From contig NZ_BBRJ01000003.1 of assembly GCF_002090095.1 (NCBI RefSeq), positions 186,001 through 250,000 on the forward strand: DNA of 64,000 nt, given 5' to 3'. Below the pieces are notes generated by a model. It searched no databases. It saw only the letters and a list, made by a program, of their open reading frames with translations, and was not told where the DNA came from. Positions within the stretch are counted from its first letter, which is position 1. The number at the start of each line of letters is the position of its first letter. The stretch comes from Demequina sp. NBRC 110053. GTDB taxonomy: Bacteria; Actinomycetota; Actinomycetes; Actinomycetales; Demequinaceae. Of the stretch, positions 45,334 to 54,732 are shown one piece after another. A program made the translations under genes and the position numbers.

Positions 45334-45791
45334 GACTCATCCTTTCGTGCCTGGATCAACGCATCCTTGAATGCCATCCATCCCAGCATGGCGCACTTGA
45401 TGCGCGCCGGGTACTTGCCCACTCCGACGAACGCCGTCGCGTCGCCCAGCAGGTCCTCCTTGTCGTCGTCCGGGCCCTCGCCCTTGGCCTGCATGAGGTC
45501 GCGGAACGCGTCCATCGCCTGCTCGGCCTCGGCGAGGGTGTGGTCCTCGACCAGGTCGTGCAGCACGGAGACGGAGGCCTGCGAGATCGAGCAGCCCTGG
45601 CCCTCCCACGTGAGCGAGGCGACGCGGTCGCCGTCGAGGCCCACGCGCAGGGTGACCTCGTCGCCGCACGTCGTGTTGACCTGATGCGACTCCCCCACCT
45701 GGATCAATCCAGGATCGGCGAGCCCGCGGCCGTGCGCCTCGCGGGCGTGGTCCATGATGACCTGCTGGTACATCTGCTCGAGGCTGCTCAT
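45330..45791 (-). CDS. sufU: SufU zinc-dependent sulfurtransferase
   Basis: A 153-residue IscU-like protein. The three zinc-ligand cysteines are in NTTCGDEV, GQGCSIS and IKCAMLGW, with the extra segment between the second and third that marks SufU. It accepts persulfide from SufS and passes it to SufBCD. Overlaps sufS by 4 bases. Confidence 0.95.
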   Translation of the reverse strand: MSSLEQMYQQVIMDHAREAHGRGLADPGLIQVGESHQVNTTCGDEVTLRVGLDGDRVASLTWEGQGCSISQASVSVLHDLVEDHTLAEAEQAMDAFRDLMQAKGEGPDDDKEDLLGDATAFVGVGKYPARIKCAMLGWMAFKDALIQARKDES

Positions 45792-47062
45792 GCGCTCACT
45801 CCGAAGAAGCTCGGGACGGTGGCGAGCGCCTCGACGAAGGCGCGCGCGTCGTCAGTGGTCGTATACACGTGCGCCGATGCGCGGGTCGAGCCCGTGACGC
45901 CCAGGCGCCTGTGCAGCGGCTGGCCGCAGTGGTGGCCCACGCGCACCGCGATGCCGCGGTCGTCGAGCACCTGGCCCACATCGTGGGGGTGCACGCCGTC
46001 GATGGAGACGGCCGCGAGGCCGATGACGTCGGTCGCTTCCGCATCCCACGCCGGGCCCAGCAGGCGAGCGCCGGGAATCTCGGCGACGCCCTCGCGCAGG
46101 ATGGCCGCGATCTCACGCTCGTGCGCAGCCACGTCGTCCATGCCGAGCGCGGTCAGGTACCTGGCCGCTGCCGCCATGCCCACCGCCTGGGCGACGGGTT
46201 GCGTGCCCGGCTCGTGGCGCATCGGCGCCTCCTGCCAGGTCGTGGACTCCATGGTGACAGTCTTCACCGCTCCCCCGCCAAAGACGGCAGGCGGCAGCGC
46301 GTCGAGCAGTTCCTTGCGCCCGTACAGCGCGCCGATGCCCGTGGGACCGAGCATCTTGTGGCCGCTGAAGGCCGCGAAGTCCACGTCCAGCCCTGCGAGA
46401 TCCACTCCGAGGTGCGGCACGGACTGGCACGCGTCGAGCACGGTCAGCGCGCCCACGGCCTTGGCGCGCGCCACGAGGGTCGCGACCGGGCTGATGACGC
46501 CGGTGATGTTCGACGCGTGCGTGAACGCGAGCACCTTGGTCCGCTCAGTCACCACGGAGTCGAGGTGGTCGAGGTCCAGGCGGCCGTCGTCGTCCACGGG
46601 GATCCACCGCAGGGTCGCGCCGGTGCGGACGGCGAGCTGCTGCCACGGGACCAGGTTCGCGTGGTGCTCGGCCTCGGTGACGCAGATCTCGTCGCCTGGA
46701 CCGATGCGGAAGCGCGCGGACTCCTCGCCGCCCACGCCCGCGGACGCGTTGCCGATCGCGGCGGCCACGATGTTGATCGCCGCCGTCGCGTTCTCGGCCC
46801 ACACGATCTCGCCGGCGCCAGCGCCGACGAAGGCCGCGACCTCGGAGCGCGCTGCCTCGAACAGTCCGGTGGCCTCCTCGGCGAGGAAGTGCGCGCCCCG
46901 CGCCACGGCCGCGTTGTGGCGCTCGTTGAACTCGCGCTCGGCGTCAAGCACCGCGCGCGGCTTCTGCGCCGTGGCCCCCGAGTCGAGGTACACGAGCGGC
47001 TTCCCGTCCCTGACCGTGCGGGCCAGGAGCGGGAAGTCGTCGCGAACGTCGGCGAGGGTCAT
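45788..47062 (-). CDS. sufS: Cysteine desulfurase SufS
   Basis: A 424-residue PLP enzyme that releases sulfur from cysteine. PLP-lysine is in AAFSGHKMLGPTG, the persulfide Cys in VGHHCGQPLH and PLP-contacting His in TEAEHHANLVPW. The ATG at 47062 begins MTLADVRDDFPLL, the family start. A GCCGATGCG word (45873) lies within the gene. Confidence 0.96.
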   Translation of the reverse strand: MTLADVRDDFPLLARTVRDGKPLVYLDSGATAQKPRAVLDAEREFNERHNAAVARGAHFLAEEATGLFEAARSEVAAFVGAGAGEIVWAENATAAINIVAAAIGNASAGVGGEESARFRIGPGDEICVTEAEHHANLVPWQQLAVRTGATLRWIPVDDDGRLDLDHLDSVVTERTKVLAFTHASNITGVISPVATLVARAKAVGALTVLDACQSVPHLGVDLAGLDVDFAAFSGHKMLGPTGIGALYGRKELLDALPPAVFGGGAVKTVTMESTTWQEAPMRHEPGTQPVAQAVGMAAAARYLTALGMDDVAAHEREIAAILREGVAEIPGARLLGPAWDAEATDVIGLAAVSIDGVHPHDVGQVLDDRGIAVRVGHHCGQPLHRRLGVTGSTRASAHVYTTTDDARAFVEALATVPSFFGVSA

Positions 47063-47075
47063 GGAGCTGCTCCGG

Positions 47076-47831
47076 TTACGCGCTTGCGAGGAAGCGGTCG
47101 TAGCCCTCGGCCTCGAGGCTCTCGGCGAGCTCGGGGCCGCCCTGCTCGGCGACGCGGCCGTTGACGAACACGTGGACGTAGTCGGGCTTGATGTAGCGCA
47201 GGATGCGCGTGTAGTGGGTGATGAGCATGACGCCCAGGCCCGTGTTCTCGGTGACGCGGTTGACGCCCTCGGAGACGATGCGCAGCGCGTCGACGTCGAG
47301 GCCGGAGTCGGTCTCGTCGAGGATCGCGATCTTGGGCTGGAGGAGCTCCATCTGGAGGATCTCGTGGCGCTTCTTCTCACCGCCGGAGAAGCCCTCGTTG
47401 ACGTTGCGCTCGGCGAACGACGGGTCCATGCGCAGGTTCTCCATGGACTGCTTGACGTCTTTGACCCAGTGGCGCAGCTTGGGTGCCTCCCCGTCGAGCG
47501 AGGTCTTCGCGGTGCGCAGGAAGTTCGACACGGACACGCCGGGAACCTCGACCGGGTACTGCATGGCGAGGAACAGGCCCGCCTTGGCGCGCTCGTCGAC
47601 GGACATGTCCAGCACGTTCTCGCCGTCGAGCAGCACCTCGCCGTCGGTGATCTCGTACTTGGGGTGGCCCGCGATCGCGTAGGCGAGCGTGGACTTGCCG
47701 GAGCCGTTGGGGCCCATGATGGCGTGCGTCTCGCCGGACTTGATGGTGAGGTCGACGCCCTTCAGGATCTGCTTGGTGCCCTCGGGGGTCTCCACGGAGG
47801 CGTGGAGGTTCTTGATCTCAAGGGTGCTCAT
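47076..47831 (-). CDS. sufC: SufC ATPase
   Basis: A 251-residue ABC-type ATPase of the SufBCD scaffold: Walker A GPNGSGKST, signature FSGGEKKRHEI, Walker B IAILDETDSGLD. It drives conformational change of the SufB-SufD pair during cluster assembly. 13 bases upstream of sufS. Confidence 0.97.
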   Translation of the reverse strand: MSTLEIKNLHASVETPEGTKQILKGVDLTIKSGETHAIMGPNGSGKSTLAYAIAGHPKYEITDGEVLLDGENVLDMSVDERAKAGLFLAMQYPVEVPGVSVSNFLRTAKTSLDGEAPKLRHWVKDVKQSMENLRMDPSFAERNVNEGFSGGEKKRHEILQMELLQPKIAILDETDSGLDVDALRIVSEGVNRVTENTGLGVMLITHYTRILRYIKPDYVHVFVNGRVAEQGGPELAESLEAEGYDRFLASA

Positions 47832-47855
47832 GGTTGGTACCTCTCTCAGGTTCTG

Positions 47856-48197
47856 TCAGGAAGTCTTGGGGTTGTCGATGTCGACGAGCACGCGCTCGCC
47901 GTCGATGCGGACCGGGTAGGTCGCCACGGGGGTCATGGCAGGCAGCTCGTCCGGCTGGCCGGTGCGCACGTCGAAACGCGACCCGTGGGCCCAGCACTCG
48001 ATGTAGCAGCCCTCGACGTCGCCCTCGGCCAGCGGCACCTCGCCGTGCGTGCACATGCCGCCGATGGCGAAGAACTCGCCGTCGTCGGAGCGCACGATCG
48101 CGACGGGGGTGTCGGAGCCGTCGGCGAGCGTGAGGTCCGCCTGGAGCGCGGAGCCCGGCGCCAGGTCGGCCACCTCGCAGGCGAGCTGCTCGCTCAC
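47856..48197 (-). CDS. Rieske-type ferredoxin in the suf operon
   Basis: A 113-residue Rieske protein with ligands in MCTHGEVPLA (Cys, His) and IECWAHGSRFD (Cys, His) for a [2Fe-2S] cluster. Small Rieske ferredoxins between sufD and sufC are common in actinobacteria and may supply electrons for assembly; this is inferred from position. The start is a GTG overlapping the sufD stop (GTGA). Confidence 0.93.
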   Translation of the reverse strand: MSEQLACEVADLAPGSALQADLTLADGSDTPVAIVRSDDGEFFAIGGMCTHGEVPLAEGDVEGCYIECWAHGSRFDVRTGQPDELPAMTPVATYPVRIDGERVLVDIDNPKTS

Positions 48198-49387
48198 GCC
48201 TGCTCCTCCGCGTAGTCCTCCTCGTAGTGCTCGAGCTCGAGATCGATCTCGCGCATGAGACCCTCCTCGACCTCCGGCACGCCGATCTGGTGGATGAGGT
48301 CGGCGAAGAAGCCGCGGACCACGAGCTTGCGAGCCTTGTCCTCGGGGATGCCGCGCGAGCGCAGGTAGAACATCTGCTCGTCGTCGAAGCGGCCCGTGGC
48401 CGAGGCGTGTCCCGCACCCTCGATCTCGCCGGTCTCGATCTCGAGGTTCGGCACCGAGTCCGCGCGCGCGCCGTCCGTGAGGACCAGGTTGCGGTTGAGC
48501 TCGTAGGTGTCCGTGCCCTCGGCGGCGGCGCGGATCAGCACATCGCCGATCCACACGGCACGCGCCGTCTTGCCGGCGAGCGCGCCCTTGTAGGCCACGT
48601 TCGAGTGGCACTTGGGGGCGTTGTGGTCGATGAACGTGCGGTGCTCGAGGTGCTGGCCCGAGTCCGAGTAGTACAGGCCCAGCAGCTCCGCGGAGCCGCC
48701 CGAGCCCTCGTACTCGGCGGTGACGCCCAGGCGCACGACCTTGCCGCCCAGCGACACGGCCACGTGCTTGTAGGTCGCGTCGCGGCCCACGCGGGCGTGG
48801 TGCGTGCCGGCGTGCACCGCGTCGTCGTCCCACTGCTGGATGGAGACGACCTTGAGGTGCGCCCCGTCGCCCGTCACGACCTCGACGTTGCCGGCGTGCG
48901 CGCCGGTGCCGCGGTGCTCGAGGATGACGGTCGCCTCAGCGAACTGGCCGGCCTCGAGGACGATGTGCGAGCGCGACGTGGCCTTGCCCGTCACCGCGAT
49001 GCGGATGGGCTCGGTGACCTGCGTGTTGGCGGGAACCTTGACGTGCAGCGCACGCTCGGTTCCGGCCGATGCGATGGCGGCGATGCGGTCCTCCGGCACC
49101 AGCACGGTGCCGCGAGGCCCCTCCCCGGGGGCGAGCTCGCCGAGCGTCACGCCCTCGGGGGCGGTGACGTCGTAGTCGGCGCCGTCAGCGGGAGCGGCCG
49201 CCTGGTCGAGCACCGGCGCGAGGTCGCGCAGCGCGGAGAAGCGGTACTCCTCGTCACGCGGGCTCGGCATCTCGAACGCGTCCACGTCGAAGGACGTGAA
49301 GCGCTCGCCGCGCGAGCCCTCGGGGATGACGTCGCCGTGGCTGTGCGCGGCGTCGGCGGTGGCCTGCGAGTGATCGGTGGTGGTCAA
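48194..49387 (-). CDS. sufD: SufD scaffold protein
   Basis: A 397-residue SufD; the C-terminal [23 protein letters not shown] and the core [25 protein letters not shown] are family-typical, with the conserved [14 protein letters not shown] stretch. It pairs with SufB to build the cluster site. The start is inferred as TTG at 49387, overlapping the sufB stop (TTGA), since no ATG or GTG lies before the conserved region. Confidence 0.94.
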   Translation of the reverse strand: MTTTDHSQATADAAHSHGDVIPEGSRGERFTSFDVDAFEMPSPRDEEYRFSALRDLAPVLDQAAAPADGADYDVTAPEGVTLGELAPGEGPRGTVLVPEDRIAAIASAGTERALHVKVPANTQVTEPIRIAVTGKATSRSHIVLEAGQFAEATVILEHRGTGAHAGNVEVVTGDGAHLKVVSIQQWDDDAVHAGTHHARVGRDATYKHVAVSLGGKVVRLGVTAEYEGSGGSAELLGLYYSDSGQHLEHRTFIDHNAPKCHSNVAYKGALAGKTARAVWIGDVLIRAAAEGTDTYELNRNLVLTDGARADSVPNLEIETGEIEGAGHASATGRFDDEQMFYLRSRGIPEDKARKLVVRGFFADLIHQIGVPEVEEGLMREIDLELEHYEEDYAEEQA

Positions 49388-50823
49388 CCGACACTTCCTT
49401 CCATCTGCAGCTCGATGAGGCGGTTGAGCTCGAGGGCGTACTCCATGGGCAGCTCGCGCGCGATGGGCTCGACGAACCCGCGCACGATCATGGCCATGGC
49501 CTCGGTTTCCTCCATGCCTCGGGACATGAGGTAGAACAGCTGGTCCTCGGACACCTTCGAGACGGTCGCCTCGTGGCCCATGTGGACGTCGTCCTCGCGG
49601 ACGTCGACGTACGGGTAGGTGTCGGACCGGCTGATCTGGTCGACGAGCAGCGCATCGCACAGCACGTTCGACTTCGAGTTCTTGGCGCCCTCGAGGACCT
49701 GCACGAGGCCGCGGTAGGACGTGCGTCCGCCGCCGCGAGCGACCGACTTGGAGATGATCGAGCTCGACGTGTTGGGGGCGGCGTGCACCATCTTGGCGCC
49801 CGCGTCCTGGTGTTGGCCCTCGCCCGCGAACGCGATGGACAGCGTCTCGCCGCGCGCGTGCTCGCCGAGCATGAAGATCGCCGGGTACTTCATGGTGACC
49901 TTCGAGCCGATGTTGCCGTCGACCCACTCCATGGTGGCGCCCTCGGCGGCCGTGGCGCGCTTGGTGACGAGGTTGTACACGTTGTTCGACCAGTTCTGGA
50001 TGGTCGTGTAGCGCACGCGGGCGTTCTTCTTCACGATGATCTCGACCACCGCGGAGTGCAGCGAGTCCGACGAGTAGATGGGCGCGGTGCAGCCCTCGAC
50101 GTAGTGCACGTACGAGCCCTCGTCCGCGATGATCAGCGTGCGCTCGAACTGGCCCATGTTCTCCGTGTTGATGCGGAAGTAGGCCTGCAGCGGGATCTCG
50201 ACGTGGACGCCCGGCGGGACATAGACGAACGATCCGCCCGACCACACGGCAGTGTTGAGCGCCGCGAACTTGTTGTCGCCGGCGGGGATGACGGTGCCGA
50301 AGTACTGCTCGAACAGCTCGGGGTGCTCCTTGAGCGCCGTGTCCGTGTCGAGGAAGATGACGCCCTGCTCCTCGAGGTCCTCGCGGATCTGGTGGTAGAC
50401 CACCTCGGACTCGTACTGCGCGGCGACGCCGGCGACCAGGCGCTGCTTCTCCGCCTCGGGGATGCCGAGCTTGTCGTAGGTCGCCTTGATGTCCTCGGGC
50501 AGGTCCTCCCAGCTGGTGGCCTGCTTCTCCGTGGAGCGCACGAAGTACTTGATGTTGTCGAAGTCGATGCCCGACAGGTCCGAGCCCCAGTGAGGCATGG
50601 GCTTCTTGCCGAACAGCTTGAGGCCCTTGAGGCGCTGGTTCAGCATCCACTCGGGCTCGCTCTTCAGGGCCGAGATGTTGCGGACCACGTCCTCGCTGAG
50701 GCCACGCGCGGCGATCGCGCCGGCCTCATCGGAGTCGTGCCAGCCGTACTCGTAGCCGCCGATCGACGCGATGATCTCCTCATCGGTCTGCTGAACCGGG
50801 GCGTTGTCGGTGGGGGTGCTCAT
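49384..50823 (-). CDS. sufB: SufB scaffold protein
   Basis: A 479-residue SufB, the main scaffold of the SufBCD complex. [30 protein letters not shown] and [16 protein letters not shown] are conserved. The ATG at 50823 is preferred over the ATG at 50829 because AAGGAAGG lies 6 bases before it. No intein is present, unlike mycobacterial SufB. Confidence 0.96.
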   Translation of the reverse strand: MSTPTDNAPVQQTDEEIIASIGGYEYGWHDSDEAGAIAARGLSEDVVRNISALKSEPEWMLNQRLKGLKLFGKKPMPHWGSDLSGIDFDNIKYFVRSTEKQATSWEDLPEDIKATYDKLGIPEAEKQRLVAGVAAQYESEVVYHQIREDLEEQGVIFLDTDTALKEHPELFEQYFGTVIPAGDNKFAALNTAVWSGGSFVYVPPGVHVEIPLQAYFRINTENMGQFERTLIIADEGSYVHYVEGCTAPIYSSDSLHSAVVEIIVKKNARVRYTTIQNWSNNVYNLVTKRATAAEGATMEWVDGNIGSKVTMKYPAIFMLGEHARGETLSIAFAGEGQHQDAGAKMVHAAPNTSSSIISKSVARGGGRTSYRGLVQVLEGAKNSKSNVLCDALLVDQISRSDTYPYVDVREDDVHMGHEATVSKVSEDQLFYLMSRGMEETEAMAMIVRGFVEPIARELPMEYALELNRLIELQMEGSVG

Positions 50824-50825
50824 GG

Positions 50826-51476
50826 TCATCCTTCCTTGGCGGCCACCGCAGTGACCGGGATGGTGGTGGTGCACACGTGGGCTCCGCCTGCCAGGGTCGA
50901 CAGGCGCTGGACATGGACGTCGAGGATGCGGGAGAACGCGCGGGTCTCCGCCTCGCACCACTCAGGTGCCTCCTCGGCGATGGACTGGACGGGGCAGTGC
51001 CCCTGACACAGCTGAACGGTGTAGCCGCCGGGTCCGGGTCGCACGGAGGTGGCGTAGCCCTGGTCGGCCAGAGCGCGGGACAGCGCCTCGACGCGCTCCT
51101 CCATTGTCGCATCCTCGGGCATGGCCGCGCGCAGCCGAGCCTCGAGTTCGGCGAGCTTGGCGTCCACGAACTCGGTGAGGTTGCCGTGCTCGCGCATGAA
51201 GCTCACGGCATCGACGGCGACCGAGGAGTATGCGGTGGTCAGCGAGCGCTGGCCCTCCGTGGTGGCCACATACGACTTCGCCGGACGCCCGCGCCCGCGA
51301 ACGTGGGTGCCGGGCTGCTCGTGCTCGGTGATGAGCGAGTCGTCGGCCAGCGCGGAGAGGTGGCGGCGCACACCCGCTGGCGTCACGCCGAGCTCCGCCG
51401 CGAGGGTCGCGGCGGTGATGGGACCGGCAGAGGCGATGAGCCCCAGCACGCGATCCCGGGTGGTGTCGGTTCCCAC
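50826..51476 (-). CDS. sufR: SufR-type Fe-S-sensing repressor
   Basis: A 216-residue winged-helix regulator at the head of the suf operon. The N-terminal helix-turn-helix is [20 protein letters not shown]-terminal cysteines in [10 protein letters not shown] and APEWCEAE are the pattern that binds a [4Fe-4S] cluster in SufR. It should repress suf when clusters are plentiful. The GTG at 51476 follows GAGGAG. Confidence 0.92.
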   Translation of the reverse strand: MGTDTTRDRVLGLIASAGPITAATLAAELGVTPAGVRRHLSALADDSLITEHEQPGTHVRGRGRPAKSYVATTEGQRSLTTAYSSVAVDAVSFMREHGNLTEFVDAKLAELEARLRAAMPEDATMEERVEALSRALADQGYATSVRPGPGGYTVQLCQGHCPVQSIAEEAPEWCEAETRAFSRILDVHVQRLSTLAGGAHVCTTTIPVTAVAAKEG

Positions 51477-51845
51477 GGTTCGCTCCTCACGCACGGCTGT
51501 CCAGCGTCTGTCGCGCAGATAGGTCTGGAGGGGTGTCCTTCTAGGAACGATTGTCGTGCCGAAAATACTCCCTCGCAAGCAAGGGAAGCCTTACTAGCGC
51601 GTTGCGTAATTCGCCGCACAGGCACCCGCGCATCGGCCCTCCGACTCCTCCCCGACAGTTCCCAGCGACAGTTCCGAACACTCGGTTCGCGACACGCGGG
51701 CGATGGTCGCCCGTTGCGCGGACAACGCCGCGCGTCGGCCGGCAATTGTTCGGGACTGTCGGCGGTCCGGCTGGGGCGACGTCGTCGCGTAGGACGGGCC
51801 GATGCGCGGGTCGGGTGGCGCACACGCGGCACCTAGGATTGTGGG
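51477..51845. promoter_or_regulatory. sufR-ctaA divergent intergenic region (369 bp)
   Basis: This gap holds no gene I can support. From left to right: a near-palindrome GCAAGG-GAAG-CCTTAC (51579-51594), a possible iron or SufR operator; a reverse GCCGATGCG word (51629-51637); CGACAGTTCC twice (51653-51662 and 51666-51675) with an inverted, one-mismatch copy (51748-51761); a hairpin GGGCGA-TGG-TCGCCC (51698-51712); a forward GCCGATGCG word (51798-51806); and the ctaA -10 box TAGGAT (51834-51839), 6 bases before the GTG. Confidence 0.6.
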
Positions 51846-52754
51846 GTGCTCACCCGCCTGCTCGACCTGATCGCTCGCCGCGCCCGGTTCTTCCTGCTGG
51901 CCAACGTGGTCGCGCAGGCCGGCATCATCGTCACCGGCGGCGTGGTGCGACTCACGGGGTCGGGACTGGGCTGCTCGACGTGGCCGCAGTGCGAGCCCGG
52001 CAGCTTCACGCCGGTATTCCACGCGGAGAACTGGCTCCACCCCGCCGTCGAGTTCGGCAATCGGCTGCTGACATTCGTCCTCGTGATCGTCGCGCTGGGC
52101 GTCGCGATCTCCGTGTGGCGCACCCGCCGCGACCTGCGCTGGTACGGCCTGGTCCCTGGCGTCGGCGTGATCCTCCAGGCCATCGTGGGCGGCATCACCG
52201 TGCTGGTCGAGCTCCACCCTCTCGTGGTTGCGCCGCACCTGCTGCTGTCGACCGCGCTGGTCTGGTACTCGGTGTGGCTGACGCTCGCGCACCGCCGCGC
52301 TCCGCGCCGCGAGGGCGCGCCCATGGTCGCCCACCGCGCGCTGCTCGTCGTGCTGGTCGCCACGATCCTCGTGCTCGGCGCGCTCACGACCGGCGCGGGG
52401 CCCCACTCAGGCGACATCGACGCGACCGAGCGGCTCGCGCTCGACCCTGCACTCATCGCCCGCGCGCACGCCGCAGCGGTGTGGGGCTTCATCGTCGTGC
52501 TTGCGGCGCTCGTCTGGCGCGTGCGCCGCGATCGCTCCGAGGGAGCACGGGACGAGGTGCGCAAGGCGTGGGTCGCGCTCGTGGCGGTCACGCTCGCGCA
52601 GGGGCTCATCGGCTACGTCCAGTACTTCACCGGCCTGCCCGAGGCCGTCGTCGCGCTGCACCTGGTGGGGATCGGCGCCTTCACCGCCGCCGCATCGGCC
52701 CTGAACTATCTGCTCGCGGCCACCGGCCGCGGCCTCGCCGTCACGCGCGCGTAG
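51846..52754 (+). CDS. ctaA: Heme A synthase CtaA (COX15 family)
   Basis: A 302-residue membrane protein with eight helices in two four-helix halves. It converts heme O to heme A for cytochrome aa3. The paired cysteines in LGCSTWPQC and heme-ligand histidines (LHPAV, VAPHLLL, IARAHAA and VALHLVG) are visible. The start is a GTG with a TAGGAT box 6 bases upstream. Together with the SURF1 gene it implies an aa3-type oxidase. Confidence 0.95.
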   Translation: MLTRLLDLIARRARFFLLANVVAQAGIIVTGGVVRLTGSGLGCSTWPQCEPGSFTPVFHAENWLHPAVEFGNRLLTFVLVIVALGVAISVWRTRRDLRWYGLVPGVGVILQAIVGGITVLVELHPLVVAPHLLLSTALVWYSVWLTLAHRRAPRREGAPMVAHRALLVVLVATILVLGALTTGAGPHSGDIDATERLALDPALIARAHAAAVWGFIVVLAALVWRVRRDRSEGARDEVRKAWVALVAVTLAQGLIGYVQYFTGLPEAVVALHLVGIGAFTAAASALNYLLAATGRGLAVTRA

Positions 52755-52757
52755 GCT
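52752..52757 (+). promoter_or_regulatory. Predicted -10 box of ilvA
   Basis: TAGGCT begins at the ctaA stop codon and ends 7 bases before the ilvA ATG. Confidence 0.4.
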
Positions 52758-52764
52758 GGCGCGC

Positions 52765-54006
52765 ATGAGCCCGCACGAGGTGACGCTCGCCCACGTCGAG
52801 CAGGCGGCTGCCGCCCTCGCCGGCATCGCGCAGCGCACCCCCGTCGACCACGCGACGCACCTGAGCGACGTGCTCGGCGTGCCCGTCACGATGAAGCTCG
52901 AGAACCTGCAGCGGACGGGCTCGTTCAAGCTGCGCGGCGCGACGTATCGGCTGTCGCGACTGTCGCCGGACGAGCGCTCGCGCGGCGTGGTCGCGGCCTC
53001 CGCGGGCAACCACGCTCAGGGCGTCGCCTTCGCGGCGCAGCAGCTCGCGATCGACGCGACCATCTTCATGCCGCTGGGCGCCCCCGTCCCCAAGCTGCTC
53101 GCCACCAAGGGCTACGGCGCGACCGTCTTCACGGACGGCGCGACCGTCGAGGAGTGCCTTGCGCTCGCGCACGAGCACGCCGCACGCACCGGAGCCGTCA
53201 TGGTCCACCCGTTCGACCACCCGGACGTCATCGCCGGCCAGGGCACCATCGGCCTGGAGATCTGGCAGGACGTGCCCGACGTCGAGACGGTCGTGGTGCC
53301 GGTGGGCGGCGGCGGGCTCATCGCCGGCATCGCCGTCGCCGTCAAGGAGCTCGCGGCCCGGGAGGGGCGTGCGGTGCGAGTGGTGGGCGTGCAGGCGGCG
53401 ACCGCTGCGTCCTATCCCGCCTCGCTCGCCGAGGGCGAGCCCACCACCGTCGAGCGCGGCACGAGCATCGCCGATGGCATCGCCGTCGCACGTCCGGGCG
53501 ACGTCACCTTCCCCCTCGTGCGCGACCTCGTCGACCAGGTCGTCACGGTCGAGGAGGACGATCTTGCGCGCGCGGTGCTCGAGGTCCTCGAGCGCACCAA
53601 GCTCGTGGTCGAGCCCGCCGGCGCGGCAGGCGTCGCAGCGATCCTCGGCGGTCTGATCGAGCCCACCGGCCCCACCACCGTGCTCCTGTCCGGCGGCAAC
53701 ATCGACCCGCTTCTCATGCAGCGCATCATCGCGCTGGGTCTCGTGGCATCGGGCCGCTACATGACCATGCGCATCCCACTGCCCGACCGCCCGGGCCAAC
53801 TGGCGCGCGTGTCCGAGATCCTCGCCAGCGTGGGCGCGAACGTCATCGAGGTGCTGCACACCCGGCACGACCTGGGCCTCACCGTCGGCGACGTGGTGCT
53901 CCAGATCAGCGTCGAGACCCGCGGGCAAAACCATCAGGCCGAGGTCGTGAGCGCGCTGCGAGACGCCGGCTTCGAGCCGCAGGTCGCCGACGCCCAGGGA
54001 GATTGA
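52765..54006 (+). CDS. ilvA: Threonine ammonia-lyase with ACT domain
   Basis: A 413-residue PLP enzyme converting threonine to 2-oxobutanoate. PLP-Lys is in RTGSFKLRGA, the Gly-rich phosphate loop is VPVGGGGLIAGIA, and LSGGNIDPLL ends the catalytic domain at about 320. A single C-terminal ACT domain (about 335-410, TMRIPLPDRPGQLARVSEIL) follows. This short architecture resembles catabolic-type enzymes as well as biosynthetic IlvA. Confidence 0.94.
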   Translation: MSPHEVTLAHVEQAAAALAGIAQRTPVDHATHLSDVLGVPVTMKLENLQRTGSFKLRGATYRLSRLSPDERSRGVVAASAGNHAQGVAFAAQQLAIDATIFMPLGAPVPKLLATKGYGATVFTDGATVEECLALAHEHAARTGAVMVHPFDHPDVIAGQGTIGLEIWQDVPDVETVVVPVGGGGLIAGIAVAVKELAAREGRAVRVVGVQAATAASYPASLAEGEPTTVERGTSIADGIAVARPGDVTFPLVRDLVDQVVTVEEDDLARAVLEVLERTKLVVEPAGAAGVAAILGGLIEPTGPTTVLLSGGNIDPLLMQRIIALGLVASGRYMTMRIPLPDRPGQLARVSEILASVGANVIEVLHTRHDLGLTVGDVVLQISVETRGQNHQAEVVSALRDAGFEPQVADAQGD

Positions 54007-54058
54007 CGCGCAGGGAGCTTGACGGGCACGGAGGTTGAGGCACGCGGACGTCGACGGG
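53995..54058. repeat. Four diverging 16-bp tandem repeats at the ilvA end
   Basis: CAGGGAGATTGACGCG, CAGGGAGCTTGACGGG, CACGGAGGTTGAGGCA and CGCGGACGTCGACGGG follow one another; units 1 and 2 match at 14 of 16 positions, later units at 10-11. The ilvA stop codon lies in unit 1 and the array fills the gap to the NUDIX gene. Confidence 0.6.
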
Positions 54059-54072
54059 CGCGTGCGCGGACG

Positions 54073-54729
54073 TCAGCGCGTGAGGCGCGTCGCCTCCGGG
54101 CGCAGCCACGGCGCCCGGGGGTCGCGCAGTCCCGCGAAGCCGTCGCGGCGCGCGCGGTCGGCCGCGAGCAGGCCGGCGACGGCGGAGGATGCGTGAATGC
54201 GCCCCTCCAGGATCGCGACGACGGCGTCGTCGAGGGGGACCCAGGCGCCGATCATGTCCGCCTCCTCGTCTTCGCGCTCGTGGCGCTCGGACTCGGGCAC
54301 GGGGGCGAGGTCGCGCGCGAGGAACACCCGCACGGCCTCCGACACGCCGCCGCCGGACGGGTAGTAGTCCACCAAGGTGTGCCACGTCGAGGCGGCGAGG
54401 TCGGCCTCCTCGTGCAGCTCGCGCCGTGCGGCCTCGAGCGGATCCTCGCCCGCGAGGTCGAGCAGGCCGGCCGGGGGCTCCCAGCACTCCGCTTGGACGG
54501 GGTGGCGGTACTGACGCACCAGGTAGACGCGCTCGTCAGGGTCGAGCGCGACGATCACGACCGCGCCCGTGTGCCGCACGTAGTCCCGAGTGACCACGCC
54601 GGCGTCGCCCAGGTCCACGCGGTCGCTCGCGACGTCCCACACCTTGCCGTGGAAGCGCTCGAGCGTCTCGAGCACCGGCCGCGACGAGGGGACGTCCTCG
54701 AGCGACGTCGGCACCGACGAGTCCGTCAC
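54073..54729 (-). CDS. ADP-ribose pyrophosphatase-like NUDIX hydrolase
   Basis: A 218-residue NUDIX protein. PPAGLLDLAGEDPLEAARRELHEEADL is the nudix region with the REL-x-EE metal core (positions within about 95-120). Relatives such as Rv1700 cleave ADP-ribose. It starts 3 bases after the pyrG stop and is probably co-transcribed. Confidence 0.9.
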   Translation of the reverse strand: MTDSSVPTSLEDVPSSRPVLETLERFHGKVWDVASDRVDLGDAGVVTRDYVRHTGAVVIVALDPDERVYLVRQYRHPVQAECWEPPAGLLDLAGEDPLEAARRELHEEADLAASTWHTLVDYYPSGGGVSEAVRVFLARDLAPVPESERHEREDEEADMIGAWVPLDDAVVAILEGRIHASSAVAGLLAADRARRDGFAGLRDPRAPWLRPEATRLTR

Positions 54730-54732
54730 GAC

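Noticed and set aside
53154..54038. Long open frame on the same strand as ilvA, in another frame
   Set aside because: Arg/Gly/His-rich translation with no family resemblance; a shadow of ilvA caused by high GC at third positions.
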